This document shows positions 56,945-64,000 of a stretch of DNA of 64,000 nt, piece after piece. Every line of letters starts with the position of its first letter. Position 1 is the stretch's first letter. Position numbers and translations under genes: made by a program. Below the pieces are notes generated by a model, which was given only the letters and a program-made list of their open reading frames with translations, was not told the DNA's origin and made no database searches. Source of the stretch: Smittia aterrima (taxonomy: Eukaryota > Arthropoda > Insecta > Diptera > Chironomidae); the NCBI GenBank assembly GCA_033063855.1, contig CP093830.1:6572854-6636853 (forward strand), read 5' to 3'.

Positions 56945-57535
56945 TTTTTTTAACCTTCGTTAGAAATGAGTTTCAGATTATTTCACTTATCGATATTTTA
57001 ACTAGCATAAGAGGCCACGATAAAAATAATTTCATCGATTGGTTACTCATCGAGGCGCTTAGCTTTGTCATGAGAAATTCGCGAAAATATTCGTGGAAAA
57101 TCGTCAAAGTTCGAAGTCTGATAATATTCATGACGCACTCACCAAGAGTTTTTGTTGATAAAGTGGCGGAAAACCTTAAATATTTATTGAAGTAATGAGC
57201 ACGATTTAACTGTCAAGCAGCGCACAGAAAACTGAAACCTCCGACTTTATGTTCCGTCATATTTAATCAAAAATTCAATTCCTTATCTCGCTGAGCTCTA
57301 TTTGAGCTTTTGATAAGATATCGAGTTATCGAAATTTGTATTCTCGCGTTTAAAAGCTTTCGATTGGTTAGTTCAAAAGTAATATCAATTTATTTTCTCT
57401 TATTGAAGCTTTTAAGCTCCGAACAACGTTTTCAATGAAAGCTTCGATGCTGTCAACTTTCACTGTACAAACGAGCTCTTTCTCATTATCGTAATTGCAT
57501 GACTTAATCTAAAGCGGGAAAATTCAATGATTCAT
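56945..57535. other. Upstream region of CRAL-TRIO gene 1
   Basis: Contains several GATA/TATC motifs, for example CTTATCGATA near 56986, within about 130 bases of the start codon. No gene seen. Confidence 0.4.
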
Positions 57536-58563
57536 TCAAGTTGTAACTTCTGATGACTCATTTTTGATGAAAGCTTCTGGTCGACTTTGTTCATCGACCC
57601 CAAAAAGTTCTTCGTCGTCCAGGAAATATTGACGATAAGATAAAATCTTTCGATGCCACGAGTCGACAATCGTTTCTATTGAACCAGCGTCTCCTCCGTA
57701 TTCGAATGGCATCAGTCTTCGTGGGATTTTCTCAAATAACGATTCCATATTGCTCCCGTGAACATAAAGCTTTGAAAGTTTAATTAATTTTAATGAAAAT
57801 ATTGAATACACAAAGACATGTTCTCACCGATTGTTTAGTTTCCTCTTTCATCACAGACTTGAAGACATTGAATACATTCTCGAAACCTGGAGGTGTGTTA
57901 ATGTAATGACATCCTCGCTGTCGTATGGGAGATCCCTCTTCAGTCATCATCGTAGACTTCTTAATATAATCAGAGTTGTATTGATAATAATGTTTGGCAG
58001 TCACATTCGCAAGATCGAGAATTGCAATTTGCCCAGCTACAACATAATTGTCGTCTTCAATCAATTGAATATCATGGATCATCCTCGACACTTTCACCAC
58101 ATCGCTAAGTGTGTACAACTCTCCATCGTACGCTCCATGTCGCAAGAGAAATATTCTCGGCGAACCGAGAGTTTCTGTGTGAGGCAGGGGAACTCCGACA
58201 CTAAAACAAAGATAAAGTTTTTGACGTCAAATAATTCAAGGTCAGCAAAAGTTTGTACCCAAGCTTGATAATTGCGTTCAATTTTTCGTCGTGTGGGTCT
58301 CGATTTAATAAAAACTCAGGAATTTGGTTTCGGAGACCGTAATAAGTTTCGAGCTTTCTCTTTGTCTGCTCTAAACTGTATCGACATCCTCGGAGGAATG
58401 AAACTAAAAACTGATCATCTGTTCGAGCTCTCAAATGTGGACTTTCTTTAATCCATTGTTTAATTGCGATTAAGAATTCCTCGATCTTCTCGTCGTCTTC
58501 ATTGAGCTCTTCCCTTGCCACAATTTTTAACTCAGAATTTAAAGGACGAATCTCGATCGGCAT
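57536..58563 (-). CDS. CRAL-TRIO lipid-transfer protein, cluster gene 2
   Basis: Three exons, 58563-58259, 58200-57828 and 57769-57536, give 303 residues. It has the CRAL-TRIO-N part (KQWIKESPHLRARTDDQFLV, SFLRGCRYSLEQTKRKLE) and the lipid-binding domain (GVPLPHTETLGSPRIFLLRH, NYVVAGQIAILDLANVTAKH, GCHYINTPPGFENVFNVFKS, LYVHGSNMESLFEKIPRRLM). The protein ends FGVDEQSRPEAFIKNESSEV then two Thr, so it lacks the LFG..G.FR.L..D tail that all the other complete cluster members have. Intron positions are after the KLG codons and before LYVHG. Start taken at the Met of MPIEIRP, which aligns with its neighbours. Confidence 0.92.
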
Positions 58564-58806
58564 TCTTATGAACTTGTCCACGACAATTGTTGAACATCAA
58601 CTAACGCGACTTGTTTACTATTGTAAAGGAAACTTGAATGAAAAGACATCAAAGAGCCAATACATTTATCTTTTCGTTATCAGCGACCACACAATTGTAA
58701 TTCACGATTAGATAATTCGCATTTTCCTGCCAGTTTAATTTTTTTTTTACAAAGAAGAAAAAGATTTTATTTCTTATCGAATTTCAAAATTGAAGAAGAA
58801 AAAACT

Positions 58807-59795
58807 TTAATCAATCGCTAATTTCCGGAAACTTCCTTCCATGCCAAAAAGATTTTCAGCGTTCTTCGCTTTTCCAACTCGTTTCTTCTCATCAACTCCG
58901 AATTTGTCTTCCTCAAGGAAAAACTCGCGATTCGCTACCAAATGTTTCTCCCAATGATTTGTAATTTCTTGAATGGAACCAGCATCGCCTCCATACTCTT
59001 TGGGAAGAAGTTTCCGGGGAACAACTTTGTAAAGTGCTTCCATGTCAGTTCCGTGAACATAAAGCTTGAAACAAATAATTTTAAAAAAATATTTAAACAA
59101 TAAAATAAGACTCAACTCACTCTTTGTTTATTCTTTTCGTTGGCAAACGATTGAAAAATATTGAAGACAGTCAATGCAATCGCTGGCATATTCACGAAAT
59201 GCGACGCTTTCTGTCTTATTGGAGCTGCGTCTTGTTGCAGCATCGTCATCTTCTTGATGAATGTCGGATTGATTTGTAAGAAGTGCGAGACTGTAACTCC
59301 TGTGAAGTCAAGAATTCCAACTTGTCCAGCGACAACGTAATTGTCGTCCTCGTTCATCATTAAATCTGATAACATCGTCGACACTTTAATTATTTCTTCA
59401 AAGCTAAACTTTGCTGGATCATAGCATCCAGGTCTGATCAGGAAATATCGAGGAGAGTCTGGACCTTCAAGAAGCGGCAAAGGAAGACCAACTCCTTGTC
59501 TGATCGCTGCTAAAACTTTTTCATTCGTTGGATCGCGATTTCTCGTCAACTCTGGGATGTGACTTTTCAATGTGTGGTAGAGATCAAATTTTTCCTTCAC
59601 TCTCTCAAGACTGTACTTGCAGCCACGTAGAAAATTCACGAGGAATTGATCGTCGTCGCGAGCTTTGATGTGAGGCGATTTCTTGATCCATTCTCTTAAA
59701 GCTTCCAAATCCTTTGCGATTCTCTCCGGGACCTCGTTAAGCTCATTAATCGCTTTCTGTTGCAGCTCAGGATTCAAGGGGCGAATGTTCACCAT
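58807..59795 (-). CDS. CRAL-TRIO lipid-transfer protein, cluster gene 3
   Basis: Two exons, 59795-59121 and 59064-58807, give 310 residues. Begins MVNIRPLNPELQ, then the CRAL-TRIO-N region (REWIKKSPHIKARDDDQFLV, NFLRGCKYSLERVKEKFD) and the lipid-binding domain (GVGLPLPLLEGPDSPRYFLI, NYVVAGQVGILDFTGVTVSH, ASHFVNMPAIALTVFNIFQS, LYVHGTDMEALYKVVPRKLL). Tail FGMEGSFRKLAID. Of the three intron positions used in the cluster, it keeps only the one before LYVHG. The linker before the tail reads KKRVGKAKN, unlike the RPGRPK of genes 4-7. Confidence 0.94.
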
Positions 59796-59950
59796 CTTAC
59801 CAGTTTACTTGTTAAGCGAATAATGGATGCGTCGCAAAGCTGAAACTTTTCGAACTCCTATCAACTTGCGACACATGTCTGAGTCGATAAGATTACGTAA
59901 AACCAATAAAACCACCACGAGAGCTTATCAGTTTTGCCTTTTATTGAAAC

Positions 59951-60944
59951 CTAATCAACCTGCAACTGTCTGAAAGTGCCGTCAGTGCCGAAGAGCGAGT
60001 CAGGATTTTTAGGTCGTCCTGGTCGCTTTTTCTCATCGACACCGTAACTGTCATCTTCGATAAAGTAATCACGATACGAAATAATTTTCTTTTCCCACTC
60101 GTCAGTTAAACTCTGAATCGAACCAGCCTCTCCTTCGTATTCAGTTGGCATCAAACTTCGTGGAATCACTTTGTAAAGTGAATCGTACGAGGCGTGGACA
60201 AAAAGCTAAAATATCGAAGTTTCGAAGAAATCTTTTCATTAAATAAATTAAAATCATTCTCACCCTCGCTTGCATTTTTTCGTTCATGAAACTTTTGAAA
60301 ACATTGAACAATGCTTCAAATGCTTTAGGAGCATTTATGTAGTGCACTCCCTTCTGTCGAATTGGACTTGCGTCTTGCATCAACATCGTCATTTTCTTCG
60401 CCATTGCAGGTTGCATTTGAAGCATGTGACTTAAGGTCGCTCCTTGTAAATCGACAATTCCAATTTGTCCTGCAATCGTTACGTTGTCATCTTCTTGCAT
60501 CATGATCTCGCCAGCCATCGTTGACACTTTCATTATTTCCATGATCGTAAATTTATCTGCGTCATATGCTCCAACACGAAACAGAAGAACTCGAGGCGCT
60601 CCCGGATGTTCAAGTCTTGGTAAAGGAAGAGACACTCCGAGTTTGATAATTTCTAAGCTTTTTGCATCTAAAGGATCGCGATTTTTCATCATCTCGGGAA
60701 GATGAGTCCTCATCGTGTGAAACATGTCCAGCTTTTGTTTCGCTCGCTCCATGCTGTACTTGCAGCCACGTAAGAAATTGACAAGGAATTGATCGTCAGT
60801 CCGTGATTTTATGTGCGGCGACTTCTTTATCCATTCTCGAAAAATTTCTACGAACTCGTGAATCTTTTCTTTTTCTTCATTTAATTGTTCTTTTGCAATT
60901 GCCTGAAGTTCAGGGCAAATCGGACGAATCGCGAGAGTCGACAT
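59951..60944 (-). CDS. CRAL-TRIO lipid-transfer protein, cluster gene 4
   Basis: Two exons, 60944-60264 and 60205-59951, give 311 residues. Begins MSTLAIRPICPELQ. Has the N-terminal helices (REWIKKSPHIKSRTDDQFLV, NFLRGCKYSMERAKQKLD) and the lipid-binding domain (GVSLPLPRLEHPGAPRVLLF, NVTIAGQIGIVDLQGATLSH, GVHYINAPKAFEALFNVFKS, LFVHASYDSLYKVIPRSLMP). The C terminus carries KKRPGRPKNPDSLFGTDGTF then RQLQVD. Exon sizes (681 and 255 bases) are the same as in genes 5 and 6. A conserved upstream block lies at 61010-61043. Confidence 0.95.
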
Positions 60945-61009
60945 GATAAAGAGTCAAAGACCGAAAACAAACTAAATCGAGCAATAGCGTTATATCATAA
61001 GGTTTGCGA

Positions 61010-61043
61010 TATCTAAAGCCAATCTAATCGAATCCGAGATAAC
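61010..61043 (-). promoter_or_regulatory. Conserved upstream block of CRAL-TRIO gene 4
   Basis: The plus-strand sequence from tatctaaagccaatc to ccgagataac lies 66-99 bases before the start codon and recurs with few changes upstream of genes 5 and 6. It contains GATA motifs in both orientations, suggesting control by a GATA factor of the gut or fat body. Motifs are seen; the factor is inferred. Confidence 0.55.
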
Positions 61044-61121
61044 AACCAACACAACGAATTGAAATCGTAAGTTTCAATGTAAGTAAAATTTATTGAAGAA
61101 ACTGATTCCATATTAGAAGAC

Positions 61122-62114
61122 TTAATCAACATTCAACTTTCTAAAAGTGCCGTCGATTCCGAAGAGTGAGTCAGGATCCTTTGGTCGACCTGGTCGCTTC
61201 TTTTCGTCGACTCCAAGCGATTCTTCTTCGAGAAGATAATCACGATAAGAAATAATTTTCTCCTCCCACTGCTCGGTTAAGCTCTGAAGCGATCCAGCTT
61301 CTCCTTCGTATTCAGTTGGCATCAGACTTCTGGGAATCACTTCATAAAGTGAATCTAATGTAGCGTGGACGTAAATCTAAAAATTGATGTTGTAAAATTT
61401 TCTTTTCATTTTTAAAATTTTGTTTTTTTTTACCCTTGACTTCATTTTTTCATTCATAAAAGTCTTGAAAAGGTTGAAGAACTGTTCAAAAATTTTCGGA
61501 GCATTTATGTAGTGGAATCCTTTTTGTCGAATTGGACTTGCTTCTTGCATCATCATCGTCATTTTCTTCATGAGCGCTGGACCCATTTGAGTGAAGTGGC
61601 TCATACCAACTCCTTTCAAGTCCATGATTCCAATTTGCCCGGCGATAACCATGTTATCATCCTCTTGCAGCATAATGTCGTTTACCATCATCGAAACTCT
61701 CATAACTTCAATGATTGAAAGTTTGTCTGCATCGTAAGCTCCCATGCGAACAAGCGTTACTCTTGGTGCTCCAGGATGTTGAAGCTTTGGCAACGGAAGT
61801 CCAACTCCGAGCTTAATAATCGACCTAATATTCTGATCGAGAGGATCTCGACCTCTGAGCATGTCAGGAAAATGAAATCGAGTTGTGTAGAACATGTCGT
61901 ACTTTTGCTTGACTCTTTCCATGTTAAATTTGCTGCCACGTAAGAAATTCAAGAGAAACTGATCATCAGTTCGACCTTTGAGATGAGGCGATTTCTTTAT
62001 CCATGCTCGAAACATTTCTACAAACTCTTGAGTCTTCTCTGGATCTTCATTCAGTTGCTCTTTTGCCACGACCTGAAGTTCAGGGCAAATCGGACGAATA
62101 ACGAGAGTCGACAT
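61122..62114 (-). CDS. CRAL-TRIO lipid-transfer protein, cluster gene 5
   Basis: Two exons, 62114-61434 and 61376-61122, give 311 residues. Begins MSTLVIRPICPELQ. Contains RAWIKKSPHLKGRTDDQFLL, NFLRGSKFNMERVKQKYD (Ser replaces the usual Cys of LRGCKF), GVGLPLPKLQHPGAPRVTLV, NMVIAGQIGIMDLKGVGMSH, GFHYINAPKIFEQFFNLFKT and IYVHATLDSLYEVIPRSLMP, and ends KKRPGRPKDPDSLFGIDGTF then RKLNVD. An upstream in-frame Met at 62138 is less likely, because the neighbours all start at MSTL. Closest in sequence to genes 6 and 7. Confidence 0.95.
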
Positions 62115-62176
62115 GTTGAACAGACGAAGGCCAAACACTAACTAAACCAATTGGAGTTTCCTCATAAGGCTTCAAC

Positions 62177-62210
62177 TATCTAAAGCCAATCTTATCGAAT
62201 CCGAGATAAC
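62177..62210 (-). promoter_or_regulatory. Conserved upstream block of CRAL-TRIO gene 5
   Basis: Lies 63-96 bases before the start codon. It differs from the block of gene 4 at one position in 34 and carries the same GATA and CCAAT-like elements. Confidence 0.55.
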
Positions 62211-62285
62211 AAACACAACGATATTTGTAAAGTTCAACGAGTTAAGTTTATTGACGCTGAAGAAATTGATTCCATATTTGGAGAC

Positions 62286-63293
62286 CTAATCTACGTTTAG
62301 CTTTCTGAAAGTGCCGTCAATGCCAAAAAGGGAATCAGGATCCTTAGGTCGACCTGGTCGCTTCTTCTCATCAACTCCAAGTGATTCTTCTTCGAGTAGA
62401 TAGTCACGATAAGAATTAATTTTCTTCTCCCACTCGTCGGTTAAACTTTGCATTGAACCAGCTTCTCCTTCGTATTCCGTTGGCATCAAACTTCGTGGAA
62501 TCACTTTGTAGAGAGAATCGAATGATGCATGGACGTGAAGCTAAAATATCGAAATAGTTTTGAGTTTACTCAATGAGTTTACTAAAATTAATTTAGCCTC
62601 GAAAGTATTTACCCTCGTTTTCATTTTTTCGTTCATGAAAGTCTTGAAAAGGTTGAAGAACTGCTCAAACGCTTTCGGAGCGTTTATGTAGTGAAATCCT
62701 TTTGGTCTGATGGGACTGGCCTCTTGCATCATCACTGTCATTTTCTTCATAAGCGACGGAGTCATTTGCGTGAAGTGGCTTACTCCAACTCCTTTCAAAT
62801 CACAAACTCCAATTTGTCCGGCGATGATCATGTTGTCATCCTCTTGAAGCATAATGTCATTTAAAATCGAGGAAATCTTCATAATATCCATAAGTGGAAC
62901 CTTATCTGCATCGTAAGCTCCCATGCGGAATAAGAAAAGCCTTGGCGCGCCAGGATGTTCAAGATTTGGCAACGGAAGTGCCGCTCCGAGCTTAACAAGT
63001 GAACTAATTTTCTGATCAAATGGATCGCGACCTTTAATTATGTCCGGAAAATGAAATCGAGTTGTGTAGAACATGTCGAACTTCTGTTTTGATCGTTCCA
63101 TGTTGAATTTGCAGCCACGTAAGAAATTTACAAGAAATTGATCGTCAGTTCGACCTTTCAGATGTGGTGACTTCTTAATCCATGCTCGAAACATTTCAAC
63201 AAACTCTTGAATCTTCTCTGGATCCTCATTCAGTTGCTCCTTTGCCACGACCTGAAGTTCAGGGCAAATCGGACGAATCGCGAGAGTCGACAT
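62286..63293 (-). CDS. CRAL-TRIO lipid-transfer protein, cluster gene 6
   Basis: Two exons, 63293-62613 and 62540-62286, give 311 residues. Begins MSTLAIRPICPELQ, with RAWIKKSPHLKGRTDDQFLV, NFLRGCKFNMERSKQKFD, GAALPLPNLEHPGAPRLFLF, NMIIAGQIGVCDLKGVGVSH, IRPKGFHYINAPKAFEQFFN and LHVHASFDSLYKVIPRSLMP, ending KKRPGRPKDPDSLFGIDGTF then RKLNVD. Exon sizes are identical to genes 4 and 5. The upstream block at about 63365-63394 is partly conserved. Ligand unknown. Confidence 0.95.
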
Positions 63294-63364
63294 GTTGAAG
63301 AGTCAAAGAACGAACACTAACTAAACTTAGTGAAGTTTTTTGCGTTATCATTTTATCATAAAGC

Positions 63365-63394
63365 TATCTAAAGCCAATCTTATCGAATCGATAA
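63365..63394 (-). promoter_or_regulatory. Conserved upstream block of CRAL-TRIO gene 6
   Basis: Shares ctatctaaagccaatc and cttatcgaatc with the blocks of genes 4 and 5, then diverges (cgataata in place of cgagataa). It lies about 72-101 bases before the start codon. Confidence 0.5.
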
Positions 63395-63446
63395 TAAAAT
63401 GCGAAGATAAAAAATTTGTAAAATTCAAAGATTTTAGTTTATTGGC

Positions 63447-64000
63447 TTAATCAACATTTAACTTTCTGAAAGTGCCGTCAATACCAAAAAGTGAATCAGG
63501 ATCCTTTGGTCGACCTGGTCGCTTTTTCTCATCAACTCCAAACGAATCGTCTTCGATAAAATAATCACGATAAGAAATAATTTTATTTTCTCTTTCGTCG
63601 GTTAAACTTTGAATCGAACCAGCCTCTCCCTCGTATTCCGTTGGCATCAAACTTCGTGGAATGACTTTGTAAAGTGAATCGAATGAAGCATGGACGTAAA
63701 GCTAGAAATTGGAATTGTTTTATTTTCATTTTCTTAAATTTATTTTCCTTACCCTCGACTTCATTTTTTCATTCATAAAAGTCTTTAAAAGATTAAAGAA
63801 TTGTTCAAAAATTTTCGGAGCATTTATGTAGTGGAATCCTTTTTGTCGAATTGGACTCTCTTGCATTATAATTGTCATTTTCTTCATGAAAGATGGACTT
63901 ATGTGAGTGAAGTGGCTCATGCCAACTCCTTTCAAATCCATGATTGCAATTTGTCCGGCGATAACCATGTTGTCATCCTCTTGAAGCAAAATGTCGTTTG
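63447..64000 (-). CDS. CRAL-TRIO lipid-transfer protein, cluster gene 7, 5' partial
   Basis: Exon 2 is 63701-63447, and exon 1 runs from the window edge to 63753. The visible part has LLQEDDNMVIAGQIAIMDLK, GVGMSHFTHISPSFMKKMTI, IRQKGFHYINAPKIFEQFFN and LYVHASFDSLYKVIPRSLMP, ending KKRPGRPKDPDSLFGIDGTF then RKLNVD. Compared with its neighbours it lacks one residue: MQE(A)SPIRQ is MQESPIRQ, a clean three-base deletion that keeps frame. The N-terminal half lies beyond the window. Confidence 0.93.

Overview
The window reads as insect nuclear DNA, most likely from a fly (Diptera) with a compact genome. Coding regions are split by short GT-AG introns of roughly 50-80 bases, genes sit tens to hundreds of bases apart on both strands, and the content is insect-typical: RR-type cuticle proteins, a ZAD zinc-finger protein, a rolling-stone-like membrane protein, twinstar/cofilin, an insect Mlc1 with alternative last exons, and a tandem CRAL-TRIO cluster. 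A midge-like lower fly is a guess from gene style only. I see no intact transposon, virus, CRISPR array or bacterial operon.

Layout. 1-2.5 kb: last exon of a ChaC-type gamma-glutamylcyclotransferase. 2.9-4.1 kb: an F-box protein bracketed by a 42-base exact direct repeat. 4.5-12.6 kb: housekeeping genes (Rpn9, a rolling-stone-like protein, cofilin, an unknown small protein, Dpit47/TTC4, YL-1/VPS72, Roc1/Rbx1). 13.4-19.1 kb: two chitin-binding cuticle-type genes 3.3 kb apart. 20.2-35.7 kb: a reconstructed 16-exon unc80 gene on the minus strand. Its introns hold an intron-containing tRNA-Thr(CGT), two identical tRNA-Met(CAT) genes in opposite orientation and, between those, two nested DUF1091-like secreted-protein genes on the plus strand. 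38.1-44.8 kb: two related disordered proteins, one carrying 39-base and 189-base tandem repeats, on either side of a Tudor-domain gene. 46-48.1 kb: Mlc1 with two alternative terminal exons and two MEF2-type sites. 48.7-54.3 kb: Seh1/Nup44A, Nip7, IntS12, a coiled-coil protein and a ZAD zinc-finger protein. 54.5-55.9 kb: a class A GPCR. 55.9-64 kb: seven tandem CRAL-TRIO lipid-transfer-like genes on the minus strand, the last cut by the window edge.

The housekeeping genes share short divergent promoters (unknown gene/Dpit47, Seh1/Nip7, Tudor/repeat protein) and tight convergent 3' ends (Dpit47/YL-1, Nip7/IntS12). The CRAL-TRIO genes look like recent tandem duplicates with a shared GATA-containing upstream block and differing intron sets.

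All exon joins come from reading splice sites and frame by eye. For unc80 the 16 exons give one frame of 3292 codons, close to the length I know for the family. No alignment or database search was run.
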